From Puniceibacterium sediminis (GTDB lineage: Bacteria > Pseudomonadota > Alphaproteobacteria > Rhodobacterales > Rhodobacteraceae): a DNA stretch of 64,000 nt. Position numbers and translations under genes: made by a program. Below are positions 16,941 to 25,907 of the stretch, piece by piece. The notes under the pieces are model-generated. The model was not told the DNA's origin, did no database searches, and was given only the letters and a program-made list of their open reading frames with translations. How positions within the stretch are numbered: the stretch's first letter is position 1; each line of letters begins with the position of its first letter. The stretch covers positions 62,001 to 126,000 of the forward strand of contig NZ_FZNN01000010.1 in NCBI RefSeq assembly GCF_900188035.1. The letters run 5' to 3'.

Positions 16941-18724
16941 ACCAGTTCCAGCGGCCACAGCATCGGTATGGCGATCGAAGCGAGCACACCGATCACGATG
17001 TTCATCGGAATACCGACACGCAGGAAATCGCTGAACCGGTATCCGCCGGGGCCATAGACCATGGTGTTGGTCTGATAGCCGATTGGCGTCGCAAAGCTGC
17101 AAGAGGCTGCCACCATGACCGCAACAACCAGCGGCCGCGGGTCAATCCCCAGCGCGGCCCCCAGACTGATCGCAATGGGCGTCACCACCACGGCCACGGC
17201 ATTGTTGCTGACCATCTCGGTCAGGGTAGAGGTCAGCATGAACACCGCCGCCACGATCAGAATATGCGGCAACTCAGCAAGATAGGGCGCAATCCCGCGT
17301 ACGATCAGTTCGACCGCCCCCGAGGATTCAAGCGCTGCACCGATCGCCAACATGGCAAAGATCAGGGCGAGCAACTGGCCCTCGACGAACGAGAACGCCT
17401 CATCCGCGTCGATGCAGCGGGTCAGCAGCACGATGGCGACGGCGACGACCGCCAGCAGCAGAATGGGTGCGACGTTGAAGGTCGACAGCGTCACGATCCC
17501 GATCAGGGCACCGATGGCGATGGGCGCATGGCCCCTGCGGTAGGCCCGTGCCGAGGGCTGCGAAACATCGACCAGAGCCATTTCCTCGGCCAGCCGCTTG
17601 ATGTCCCCCGGTGCCCCTTCCAGCAGCAGCGTATCGCCCACGCGCACCACCAGATCGTCAAGCTGTCGGCCGATGTTCTGATTGCGCCGATGCACAGCCA
17701 GCGGATAGACCCCGAACCGACGCCGCAGCCGCAGCGCGCCAAGGCTGCGCCCCACCATCTTGCATCCCGGTGTGATCAGAACCTCAACAGTCGTGGTTTC
17801 CACGGCTGAAACCTGATTGACGCGCTTGAGCTGGGGGTTGCTCTGCAAGCTCAGCAGTTCGGTCATCTGGGTCCGCAGGACCACGCGGTCACCAACCTGC
17901 AGCGCCACGGCACTCAGATTGCGCCGAAGAGAATCGTCGCCCCGCACCACGTCAATCAGACGCACGCCTTCGCGCTTGAACAGTTGCACCCCCAGAACGT
18001 CGCGTCCCACCAGATTGCTGTCCGGGGGAATGACGGCCTCGGTGAAAAACTTCATCCGGCTGCGATCCGTCAACATGCCCGCCATGCTTGTCCGGTCGGG
18101 CAGCAGGAAACGGCCCACCAACGCCAGATACCCCATGCCACCCGCGACGAGGATCAGCGCCAGTGGCGTCACCTCGAATATCGTGAAAGGCGCCAGACCA
18201 TGCGTACGCGCCACCCCGTCGACAAGCAGGTTTGTCGATGTACCAATCAGGGTCGTGGTGCCCCCCAGGATTGCCGCATAGCTTAGCGGAATCAATAACT
18301 TGGATGGCGCCACGCCCAAAACCCGGGCGAGCTGAACAAATATGGGAAGCATCACAACCACAACCGGCGTGTTGTTCAGAAAGGCCGATGCGATCAGCAC
18401 AAAGGCAAAGATCCCCATCATCGCCGATCTGGGGCGTTTCTGGACCTGCGACTGTGCTATGGTGGTAAAGGCATCCAGCGCCCCGGTTCGCACCAGCGCG
18501 CCCATGACGATGAACATCGCCATGATTGTCCAAGGCGCCGGATTGGACAGCACGCTCAGCGCATCGTCGTAGGACAGAACGCCCAGAGCCAACAGCAGCG
18601 CACTGCCACCGATCGCCACCACCTCGGTCGGATAGGCCTCGCGCACGAACAGCGCGAACATACCCGCCACGACGGCAATCGTGACAATGGCCTGAGTGTT
18701 CTGGCTCAGCTCGATGAATTGCAT
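16931..18724 (-). CDS. SLC13-family permease with two TrkA-C (RCK_C) domains
   Basis: A 597-residue inner-membrane transporter of the CitT/DASS (divalent anion:sodium symporter) type. Hydrophobic segments flank a central cytoplasmic region (about residues 200-380) holding two TrkA-C-like domains (LFKREGVRLIDVVRGDDSL and RRFGVYPLAVHRRNQ are within them). A conserved SNNAVAVVVTPIAIS segment, the SNT/NNT-type anion-binding motif, lies near the end, and FLNNTPVVVVMLP is its counterpart in the first half. Substrate could be sulfate, a dicarboxylate or similar; not determinable. Start 18724 (MQFIELSQ) overlaps the 3' end of the upstream EamA gene by 19 nt. Confidence 0.9.
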   Translation of the reverse strand: MQFIELSQNTQAIVTIAVVAGMFALFVREAYPTEVVAIGGSALLLALGVLSYDDALSVLSNPAPWTIMAMFIVMGALVRTGALDAFTTIAQSQVQKRPRSAMMGIFAFVLIASAFLNNTPVVVVMLPIFVQLARVLGVAPSKLLIPLSYAAILGGTTTLIGTSTNLLVDGVARTHGLAPFTIFEVTPLALILVAGGMGYLALVGRFLLPDRTSMAGMLTDRSRMKFFTEAVIPPDSNLVGRDVLGVQLFKREGVRLIDVVRGDDSLRRNLSAVALQVGDRVVLRTQMTELLSLQSNPQLKRVNQVSAVETTTVEVLITPGCKMVGRSLGALRLRRRFGVYPLAVHRRNQNIGRQLDDLVVRVGDTLLLEGAPGDIKRLAEEMALVDVSQPSARAYRRGHAPIAIGALIGIVTLSTFNVAPILLLAVVAVAIVLLTRCIDADEAFSFVEGQLLALIFAMLAIGAALESSGAVELIVRGIAPYLAELPHILIVAAVFMLTSTLTEMVSNNAVAVVVTPIAISLGAALGIDPRPLVVAVMVAASCSFATPIGYQTNTMVYGPGGYRFSDFLRVGIPMNIVIGVLASIAIPMLWPLELVQP

Positions 18725-19671
18725 TTTGGCTGTCTTCCCTGTCCCCGGACGCGCACATTCTGACTTAGCGGCGCGGCATTCACAAGCGGTGCACGCGGGC
18801 GCGGCTGGACCAAAGCAAGCCCCCCAAGCATGACCGCCAGAGCCGCCCAAAAAAACGCCGAATAGGCCTCGCCCAGAAACAGCATCGCCCATATGACACC
18901 GAAAAGTGTGACGAAATAGCTTACCTGCACAGCAAAGACCGATCCCGCCGCGCCGACCAGCCAGACGTAGCCCGAATAGGCCCCGACATGCAGCAGGGAC
19001 GATGCGACAAGCGCGTAATCCGGCGCGCCCCACGTCCCGCGCGGGTCAATGAACTGCCCTGAAATCAGCGCCAATGGCAGTGTCAGGCACATCCCCACCA
19101 GAGATGCCCCCCAAATCACCCGGAACGGTCCAAGGTCCATGGTGCCCCATCGGGCGACAAAGTTGCTCTCAAACGCATAGAAAGCCGAAGATATCAGCGC
19201 CACCGGGATCCAGACGGACTGTGCCGGATCAGGCAGGCTGCTTTCGGGCAACACCAGCAGCGCGACACCAGACAACCCAAGGCCAAGCCCGATCAGCCGC
19301 CGGTAACGGAACTGGTCATTTCCCAATGCAATCGCCATCGGAAAGGCCAGCAGCGGGATGGAACTGAGCAGGATCGACAACACGCCTGCCGGCAGATGCA
19401 CCGCCGCCGAATAACTTGCGATCCCCGGCAGGACACTGCCGACCAGCGCAAGGATCAGGTAAAGCCGCAGATACGCCGGACCAAGCGGCAGACGCTGCCC
19501 CCGCAGAAAACAGATCCCGCCCAGCACGACCGTGCCGATCAGGGTCTGCCAGAACAGCAGCCCGAAATGCCGGTATCCTTCGCTGACCGCGATCTTGCCC
19601 AGCGGCTGGGTGCCGCCCCAGGCTGCGCCGATGACCACCAGACCCAGCAGCGGCAGCACAAGACGTGTCAT
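18706..19671 (-). CDS. DMT-superfamily (EamA) transporter
   Basis: A 321-residue membrane protein with two EamA repeats and about ten hydrophobic stretches, beginning MTRLVLPLLGLVVIGAAWGG. It is probably a metabolite exporter of unknown substrate. Its start overlaps the ymdB stop (ATGA at 19668-19671) and its end overlaps the start of the SLC13 gene by 19 nt, so ymdB, this gene and the permease are probably translated from one message. It differs from the other EamA protein in this window (11150-12076) and is not a recent duplicate. Confidence 0.88.
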   Translation of the reverse strand: MTRLVLPLLGLVVIGAAWGGTQPLGKIAVSEGYRHFGLLFWQTLIGTVVLGGICFLRGQRLPLGPAYLRLYLILALVGSVLPGIASYSAAVHLPAGVLSILLSSIPLLAFPMAIALGNDQFRYRRLIGLGLGLSGVALLVLPESSLPDPAQSVWIPVALISSAFYAFESNFVARWGTMDLGPFRVIWGASLVGMCLTLPLALISGQFIDPRGTWGAPDYALVASSLLHVGAYSGYVWLVGAAGSVFAVQVSYFVTLFGVIWAMLFLGEAYSAFFWAALAVMLGGLALVQPRPRAPLVNAAPLSQNVRVRGQGRQPKCNSSS

Positions 19672-20480
19672 GGACCGGCCTGCTCCAACCGCCCGCCCTG
19701 TCGCACCATGCAGATTTTGGTCGCCTTGCCGGTGCGGTCATCGGTTTCGACATAGACGCCGCTCAGCGTCGCCTCGCCAAGGGCAGGCTGGAACCGGGTC
19801 TTGCCCATCCCGGTGACAAACCGGCGCATCGGTTCGGCCTTGTCCATGCCGATGACCGAATTGTAATCCCCGCACATGCCCGCATCGGACAGAAACGCCG
19901 TGCCACCGGGCATGATCTGCGCATCTGCGGTTGGCACATGGGTGTGGGTGCCGACAACAAGGCTGGCCCGCCCATCGCAGAAATGCCCCATGCCCATCTT
20001 TTCGCTGGTCGCTTCGCAGTGCACATCCACAAGGATCATCTGCGCCTGTCCACCCAACGGGTGCGCGCGCAGAACCGCATCGACAGCCGAAAACGGATCA
20101 TCGAAGGCGCGCTTCATGAACACCTGACCCAGCACCTGCAACACCAGAATCTTGCGCCCACGCGCATCCGAAAACAGCCGGTGCCCCCGCCCCGGCGCCT
20201 GCTTGGCAAAGTTGAGCGGCCGGATGATACGCGACTCGGACTCGATAAAGCTCATCATGTCCTTCTGATCAAAGGCATGATCGCCCAGCGTCACGCAATC
20301 GGCACCGGCATCAAGGATCACCTTGGCATGTTCGCCCGTAAGCCCGGCCCCGGACGAAGCGTTTTCGCCATTGACCACTACGAAATCAAGCTTCCACTCG
20401 GCGCGCAGCCGGGGAAGGTTGTCACGGATGGCGGCGCGCCCGGCGCGGCCCATCACATCACCCAAAAAAAGCGTTCTCAT
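19668..20480 (-). CDS. YmdB-type metallophosphoesterase
   Basis: A 270-residue calcineurin-like phosphoesterase of the TIGR00282/YmdB group. Metal-binding motifs visible: FLGDVMGRAGR at the N-terminus, VVNGENAS (the NGEN motif, about 36-43), TLGDHAFDQ (about 64-72) and VDVHCEATSE plus VVGTHTHVPT in the second half. Characterised YmdB proteins hydrolyse 2',3'-cyclic nucleotides and influence RNA turnover and biofilm behaviour in Bacillus; the role in alphaproteobacteria is unknown. It is cytoplasmic with no signal peptide. It lies after the 5-formyl-THF cyclo-ligase gene by 93 nt on the same strand. Confidence 0.93.
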   Translation of the reverse strand: MRTLFLGDVMGRAGRAAIRDNLPRLRAEWKLDFVVVNGENASSGAGLTGEHAKVILDAGADCVTLGDHAFDQKDMMSFIESESRIIRPLNFAKQAPGRGHRLFSDARGRKILVLQVLGQVFMKRAFDDPFSAVDAVLRAHPLGGQAQMILVDVHCEATSEKMGMGHFCDGRASLVVGTHTHVPTADAQIMPGGTAFLSDAGMCGDYNSVIGMDKAEPMRRFVTGMGKTRFQPALGEATLSGVYVETDDRTGKATKICMVRQGGRLEQAGP

Positions 20481-20573
20481 GCGGGGATGGGTATTCTCTG
20501 CAACGCAGAAAGCAAAGCGCTATTTGTCATGAACCTACAGCCGCTATCCTTGCCGATTGACGGCAAATCAAGA

Positions 20574-21137
20574 TCAGGCACTATTCGGGGCGATCACCTC
20601 GTTTTCGGTCACGATCAGATCAAGCGGCTGGTCTGTGGGTTCAAGCGGCAGATCGTCCGCCTCTTGTGCGGCGTAGGCAAAACCGATGGCCAGCGTCGGG
20701 CGCTTGCTGCGCAGCAGTTCAAGAGTGCGATCATAGAACCCACCGCCATAACCCAGCCGCCCGCCTGCGCGGGTAAAGGCAACCAGCGGCACGATCAGGA
20801 TCTCGGGTTCAATGAAACGGTCCACCGCAGGCACCATCGCGCCAAAGGGCCCTTCGCGCAGGGCGCAGCCCGGCTCCCACAGCGAAAATTTCAGCGGCTG
20901 GTCCGGACCAATGATCACCGGCACGGCGACGGGTCCATGGGCGGATGCCTCCTCCATCGCCGGGCGCGGGTCGATTTCCGTTCGGATCGGCAGGAACCCC
21001 GCAACAGGCACCCCACGATACCCAGCAAGGACGCTAGATAGCGCCGAGGAACTGTTTCCCCGGTCCGCCCCATGCGCCACCTTGCGCCGGGCAAAAGCCG
21101 CCTTGCGCGCCGCCGCCTTTTGCTCGGCAAGGCTCAT
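20574..21137 (-). CDS. 5-formyltetrahydrofolate cyclo-ligase
   Basis: A 187-residue ATP-dependent enzyme that converts 5-formyl-THF to 5,10-methenyl-THF, returning this folate form to one-carbon metabolism. The family signature is LVAFTRAGGRLGYGGGFYDRTL (the GYGGGFYD core, about residues 130-137), and the N-terminus is the usual Lys/Arg-rich helix. The start overlaps the mgtE stop (ATGA at 21134-21137), implying coupled translation. In many bacteria this gene is next to 6S RNA; no such RNA is apparent here, because mgtE abuts directly. Confidence 0.95.
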   Translation of the reverse strand: MSLAEQKAAARKAAFARRKVAHGADRGNSSSALSSVLAGYRGVPVAGFLPIRTEIDPRPAMEEASAHGPVAVPVIIGPDQPLKFSLWEPGCALREGPFGAMVPAVDRFIEPEILIVPLVAFTRAGGRLGYGGGFYDRTLELLRSKRPTLAIGFAYAAQEADDLPLEPTDQPLDLIVTENEVIAPNSA

Positions 21138-22525
21138 AACAGCACCAGCACGGCAAGGCCAAGGAACGCAAAAAAACCAACCACATCCGTCACTGTCGTC
21201 ACAAACGCGCCAGAGGCGAGCGCCGGGTCCACCCCGACCTTTTCAAGCACCACCGGGATCACCGTCCCCGCCAGCCCCGCAACCACCATGTTGATCACCA
21301 TGGCGCTTGCGATCACATAGCCAAGCGCCGGAGAACCGAACCAGACGATCCCGACGATCCCCATCACCAGCGCAAAGGCAAGGCCGTTGATCAGCCCCAC
21401 CATCACCTCGCGGCGGATCACACGAAACACGTTGGCGCCGGTCAAATCCTTGGTCGCCAGCGCCCGAACCGCCACGGTCAGCGACTGCGTGCCAGCATTG
21501 CCCCCCATCGACGCCACGATCGGCATCAGCACCGCCAACGCCACCACCGTGGTGATCGCATCCTCGAACTGCGCAATCACCAGCGACGCCATCACCGCCG
21601 TCACCAGATTGACCGCCAGCCAGGGAAAGCGCTGTTTTGTCGTCTCGAACACCGAATCCGACAGGCTGCTTTCGCCGACACCCGCCAGACGCAGGATGTC
21701 CTCTTCGTGTTCTTCGTCCAGAACGGCCATGGCATCGTCGATAGTGATGACACCGATCAACCGGTCATTTTCATCCACGACGGGCGCGGAAATCAGGTGG
21801 TACTGGTTGAAGGCATAGGCCACGTCGCCATCATAACGCGTCACCGGGATCACGTGGAACGTCTCTTCCATCAGCGAGGTCAGCATGACCTCGCGCCGCG
21901 CCGCCATCAGTTTGCCCAGGGCCACGTTGCCCACCGGGCGCAGCCGCGGATCGACCAGAACGATGTGATAGAAATGATCCGGCAGATTGTCGCTATCGCG
22001 CAGGAAATCAATCGCCTCGCCGACGTTCCAGTGCTCGGGGGCCATCACCACCTCGCGCTGCATCAGACGACCGGCTGAGTATTCCGGATAGGTCATCGAC
22101 TGCTGCACCGCGACGCGATCGCTGTCCTCAAGCGCCTCAAGGATGGCGTCCTGCTGCGGCTGTTCCAGATCCTCGATCAGGTCGACAACGTCATCGCTGT
22201 CAAGTTCGCGAACCGCGTCGGCCAGCACCTCGGGTGTCAGCAGGCCGATCACCTCTTCGCGGATGGATTCATCAAGCTCGGTCAGGATTTCGCCGTCGAA
22301 TTCCTTGCCGTAAAGCTTGATCAGACGCATCCGGTCAAAGGCGTTGATCTGTTCGAGCATGTCGGCGATGTCGGCCGCGTGCAGCGGCTCCATCAGCTCG
22401 ATCAGCTTTTCGCGGTCATTGATATCGACCGCGTACAGGATCGCGGCGACCGCCTTGCGTTCCAGCGTATAGGCATCGTCGTCGCGTTCGGTCTCGGGGG
22501 CCAGTACCTCTGTATCGTCGCTCAT
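21134..22525 (-). CDS. mgtE: Magnesium transporter MgtE
   Basis: A 463-residue Mg2+ channel/transporter. The N-terminal acidic helical domain (about 30-140, with repeated LLTPEVLADAVREL-like units) and two CBS domains (about 145-265) form the cytoplasmic Mg2+ sensor; five C-terminal membrane segments (about 295-460) carry the pore motif VLMPIVASMGGNAGTQSL. Length and order are standard. It is the first gene of a minus-strand run that includes the folate cyclo-ligase. No M-box riboswitch is visible in the 136 nt before the divergent guanine deaminase gene. Confidence 0.95.
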   Translation of the reverse strand: MSDDTEVLAPETERDDDAYTLERKAVAAILYAVDINDREKLIELMEPLHAADIADMLEQINAFDRMRLIKLYGKEFDGEILTELDESIREEVIGLLTPEVLADAVRELDSDDVVDLIEDLEQPQQDAILEALEDSDRVAVQQSMTYPEYSAGRLMQREVVMAPEHWNVGEAIDFLRDSDNLPDHFYHIVLVDPRLRPVGNVALGKLMAARREVMLTSLMEETFHVIPVTRYDGDVAYAFNQYHLISAPVVDENDRLIGVITIDDAMAVLDEEHEEDILRLAGVGESSLSDSVFETTKQRFPWLAVNLVTAVMASLVIAQFEDAITTVVALAVLMPIVASMGGNAGTQSLTVAVRALATKDLTGANVFRVIRREVMVGLINGLAFALVMGIVGIVWFGSPALGYVIASAMVINMVVAGLAGTVIPVVLEKVGVDPALASGAFVTTVTDVVGFFAFLGLAVLVLL

Positions 22526-22661
22526 TTCTGCCCCTTTTCTTCTGCCTGCCTGTTCCCGCCGACCTTAGAAGATAGATCTGACATGCGACAGACCCGCGAT
22601 GCGATTTACCTTTGACAGCGGCCCGATTAGTATGGCCTCCGCGCTATTAACAGGAACCTCC

Positions 22662-23957
22662 ATGTCGCATGACACGCTCCTTCTGGGACAGACGCTCACA
22701 TTCGATGGCTCGCCCTTTGATCAAGGCCCGGGGGCGGCACGCCACGTCACACACGGCGGCGTGCTGATCCGCGACGGACGGATCCTCGAAACCGGCGACG
22801 GTGCTGCATTGCGTGCAGCCTACCCAGCGGCGCGGATTGAAAACCACGGCGACGCCCTGCTTTGCGCCGGTTTCATCGATGCCCATGTGCATTACCCGCA
22901 GACCGCGATCATCGCGAGCTGGGGCAAACGCCTGATCGACTGGCTGAACAGCTATACCTTTCCCGAAGAGATGCGCTTTGCAGACCCGGCCTACGCGGCA
23001 GAGATCGCGGGCCGTTACCTTGACCTCACCACCGCGAACGGCACCACCACAGTTTGCAGCTATTGCACCATCCACCCCGGCAGCGTCGATGCGCTGATGA
23101 CGGCGGCGCAGGCGCGCGGGCAGCGGGTGCTGGCGGGCAAGACCTGCATGGACCGCAACGCGCCCGACGGCCTGCTGGACACCGCGCAATCCGCCTATGA
23201 CGACAGCAAGGCGCTGATCGACCGCTGGCATGGGCAGGACCGCCTGTCCTATGTCATCACCCCCCGCTTTTCGCCCACCTCCACGCCGGACCAGCTTTCT
23301 GCGCTTGGGGCGCTCTGGGCCGAATATCCGGACCTTTTGATGCAGACCCACCTGTCGGAACAAACCGATGAAATCGCCTGGGTCAAATCGCTCTACCCAA
23401 CGGCCCGCGACTACCTCGATACCTATGAAATGCACGGTCTTCTGGGGGCTGGCGGGCTATACGGCCACGCCATCCACCTTGAACCGCGCGAAATAGACCG
23501 CCTGGCCGAAGTTGGCGCGGCGCTGATCCACTGCCCCACGTCAAACACCTTTATCGGATCGGGGTTATTCGACATGGCAGGCATGGTCGCGGCGGGTCAG
23601 CGCGTGGGCCTCGCGACTGATACCGGCGGCGGATCATCGTTTTCGATGCTGCGCACTATGGCTGCCGCCTATGAAATCGCACAGTTGCGCGGCACTCCGC
23701 TGCATCCGTCCCAGCTGATCTGGCTCGCGACCGCGGGATCGGCACAGGCCCTTCGGATCGATCAGCATGTCGGTACACTTGCCCCCGGGAAAGAGGCGGA
23801 TATCATCGCCCTCGACCTCGCCTCGACCCCCGCCATCGAGCAGCGCGCCGCACAGGCCACTGATATCTGGGAGGCGCTTTTTCCGACGATCATGATGGGG
23901 GATGACCGCGCGATAAAGGCCGTGTGGATCGGTGGCCGTGCCTGCGAACAGGCCTGA
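22662..23957 (+). CDS. guaD: Guanine deaminase
   Basis: A 431-residue amidohydrolase that deaminates guanine to xanthine. Metal ligands: FIDAHVHYPQT (HxH), LMQTHLSEQTDEI, GGLYGHAIHL and LATDTGGGSSFS (Asp). The length and the HYPQT motif separate it from other amidohydrolases. Start 22662 (MSHDTLLLG) has AGGAACC before it; the frame extended to 22599 has no ribosome-binding site. It is convergent with the CAP-domain gene and near the second purine deaminase at 24450, suggesting a purine-salvage neighbourhood. Confidence 0.94.
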   Translation: MSHDTLLLGQTLTFDGSPFDQGPGAARHVTHGGVLIRDGRILETGDGAALRAAYPAARIENHGDALLCAGFIDAHVHYPQTAIIASWGKRLIDWLNSYTFPEEMRFADPAYAAEIAGRYLDLTTANGTTTVCSYCTIHPGSVDALMTAAQARGQRVLAGKTCMDRNAPDGLLDTAQSAYDDSKALIDRWHGQDRLSYVITPRFSPTSTPDQLSALGALWAEYPDLLMQTHLSEQTDEIAWVKSLYPTARDYLDTYEMHGLLGAGGLYGHAIHLEPREIDRLAEVGAALIHCPTSNTFIGSGLFDMAGMVAAGQRVGLATDTGGGSSFSMLRTMAAAYEIAQLRGTPLHPSQLIWLATAGSAQALRIDQHVGTLAPGKEADIIALDLASTPAIEQRAAQATDIWEALFPTIMMGDDRAIKAVWIGGRACEQA

Positions 23958-24010
23958 TAAAAAACGCAACCACCTGAAACAGCGTTGCTTTTCTTCTAAG
24001 TTAAACGGGA

Positions 24011-24442
24011 TCAGCAGCCTTCGCGCCCCAACTCCATCACCCAGATATTCCCCGCGGCCCGGGCGAGTCCGAACACCTGCACATCGCGTTTCAGCATGTT
24101 GCGCCGATGCCCGGGCGACCCGTTCCAGCCAGCCATGACAGCCTCAAGCGATCTTTGCCCCTTGGCGATATTCTCAGCCAAGCTGCAATATCGAAAGCCC
24201 ACCGCACGCGCCCGCGCCGCTATATCCGACCCGTTCGCCCCGATGTGCGAAAAATACCCCCGCCGCGCCATATCCTGTGCATGTCTTTCAGCCGCGAGCT
24301 GGAGCTTTTCCGAAATCGCAAGCGGCGGCAGGCCCTGCTGCGCGCGCAAAGAGTTAAGGGCCTGCGCAGCCCCGGGAACAGGCTCTGCCGTCACCGAACC
24401 GGCCATCATCAGGATCAGAATGGACAAGAACCGCTTTTTCAT
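24011..24442 (-). CDS. Exported CAP-domain (SCP/PR1-like) protein
   Basis: A 143-residue protein: signal peptide about residues 1-19 (ending SVTA) followed by a single CAP domain. CAP features are ALNSLRAQQGLPPL, the RHAQDMARRGYFSHIG helix, ENIAKG and the terminal GWNGSPGHRRNML with the conserved HR-N-L. Bacterial CAP proteins are usually periplasmic or secreted; biochemical function is mostly unknown. Start 24442 (MKKRFL) has CCGGAGA upstream; the frame to 24499 would hide the signal peptide. It ends 54 nt from the convergent guaD and starts 8 nt after the 8-oxoguanine deaminase-like gene stop, so it may be cotranscribed with it. Confidence 0.9.
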   Translation of the reverse strand: MKKRFLSILILMMAGSVTAEPVPGAAQALNSLRAQQGLPPLAISEKLQLAAERHAQDMARRGYFSHIGANGSDIAARARAVGFRYCSLAENIAKGQRSLEAVMAGWNGSPGHRRNMLKRDVQVFGLARAAGNIWVMELGREGC

Positions 24443-24449
24443 TCTCCGG

Positions 24450-25790
24450 TTACATCCCCTCCGCAAGCCTGCGCGCCAGACGGTTTTGCAGCGTAACAAC
24501 CTTCTCCAGATCGACAGTCGTCATCCGCCCGTCCCGCACGATCTGTCGCCCCTCAACGATCAGATGCCGCACCTTTGTCGGCCCCGCCAACAGCAGCGCC
24601 CCGGCGTCCCAGTTTCCCGCAGCCTCGATCCCGCCCATATCCCACAGCGCCAGATCGGCCCGCTTGCCCACCGCGATCTGCCCACAGTCGTCGCGTCCCA
24701 ATACCTCGGCACCGCCCCGCGTGGCAATCCACAGGGCTTCGCGCGCGGACATGGCATCGGCCCCATTCGCCACCCGTTGCAGCAACAGCGCCTGACGCGC
24801 CTCGCCCACCAGCGACCCGGTGTCATTACTGGCCGATCCGTCCACGCCCAGGCCCACCCGCACACCGGCGTCACGCATCGCACGCACCGGCGCGATACCG
24901 CTGCCCAACCGGCAGTTGGAACAGGGGCAATGCGCCACGCCGGTCCGGGTTCTGGCAAACAGGTCAATTTCCCCAGCATCCAGCTTGACGCAATGCGCGT
25001 GCCAGACATCGTCGCCTGTCCATCCCAGCTGCTCGGCATACTCCCCGGGTCGGCAGCCGAACTGCGCCAGAGAATAGGCGATATCTTCGTCGTTTTCGGC
25101 CAGATGCGTATGCAACCGAACGCCCTTGTCCCGCGCCAGCAACGCCGCGTCCCGCATCAATTCCCGGCTCACCGAAAACGGCGAACAGGGCGCGACACCG
25201 ACCCGCACCATCGCGCCGGGGTTCGGATCGTGAAAGGCGTCGATCACCCGGATGCAGTCTTCAAGGATCGCCGCCTCGGCTTCCACCAAAGCATCAGGCG
25301 GCAGGCCGCCGGAAGATTCGCCGATGCTCATCGCGCCGCGCGTGGGATGAAACCGCATCCCGATCTCGACAGCGGCCTCGATCGTATCCTCAAGCCGTGA
25401 ACCGTTGGGAAAGAGATACAGATGATCCGAAGTCATCGTGCAGCCCGACAACGCCAGTTCGGCCAGCCCGGTCAGCGCGGACATCCGCATTTCTTCGGGG
25501 CCAAAGCGCGCCCAGATCGGATAAAGCGTCCTCAGCCAGCCGAACAGCAACGCATCCTGCCCACCGGGTACGGCGCGCGTCAGGCTCTGGAAAAGGTGAT
25601 GATGGGTATTCACCAGACCCGGGGTCACAAGGCATCCCGAGGCCTCAATCACCTCACCCGTGCTGTGCAGATCCGGGCCTACGGCGGCGATCACTCCACC
25701 GCGCAGCAGAATATCGCAGCCTTCGTATTCGCTATGCGCATCGTCCATCGTCAGGATCTTGCGTGCGTTTCGGATCAGGATTTCGGACAT
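24450..25790 (-). CDS. 8-oxoguanine deaminase-like amidohydrolase (TrzN/AtzA-like)
   Basis: A 446-residue metal-dependent amidohydrolase. Motifs: LVTPGLVNTHHHLFQSLTRA (HxH), LHTHLAENDEDI, VWHAHCVKL, and GLGVDGSASNDTGSLVGEAR with the catalytic Asp. The sequence style (MSEILIRNARKILTMD...) is that of the 8-oxoguanine deaminase group, which overlaps with s-triazine hydrolases and hydroxydechloroatrazine enzymes, so the substrate should be regarded as purine-like but unproven. Start 25790 is chosen by family N-terminus. Together with guaD it suggests catabolism of guanine-type bases. Confidence 0.87.
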   Translation of the reverse strand: MSEILIRNARKILTMDDAHSEYEGCDILLRGGVIAAVGPDLHSTGEVIEASGCLVTPGLVNTHHHLFQSLTRAVPGGQDALLFGWLRTLYPIWARFGPEEMRMSALTGLAELALSGCTMTSDHLYLFPNGSRLEDTIEAAVEIGMRFHPTRGAMSIGESSGGLPPDALVEAEAAILEDCIRVIDAFHDPNPGAMVRVGVAPCSPFSVSRELMRDAALLARDKGVRLHTHLAENDEDIAYSLAQFGCRPGEYAEQLGWTGDDVWHAHCVKLDAGEIDLFARTRTGVAHCPCSNCRLGSGIAPVRAMRDAGVRVGLGVDGSASNDTGSLVGEARQALLLQRVANGADAMSAREALWIATRGGAEVLGRDDCGQIAVGKRADLALWDMGGIEAAGNWDAGALLLAGPTKVRHLIVEGRQIVRDGRMTTVDLEKVVTLQNRLARRLAEGM

Positions 25791-25907
25791 GGGCGGACTC
25801 CACACAACAACTAGCGCCCTTTTCGGTGTGAAGTCTGCGTCCGGATAACAGAAAAGGGTCACAAGGACTCATCCGGCCCGCCTACCTACCCCGTTATGCC
25901 CAATTTG

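Noticed and set aside
22526-22661. M-box magnesium riboswitch for mgtE
   Set aside because: The 136-nt intergenic region is too short and has no matching stems on the mgtE side.
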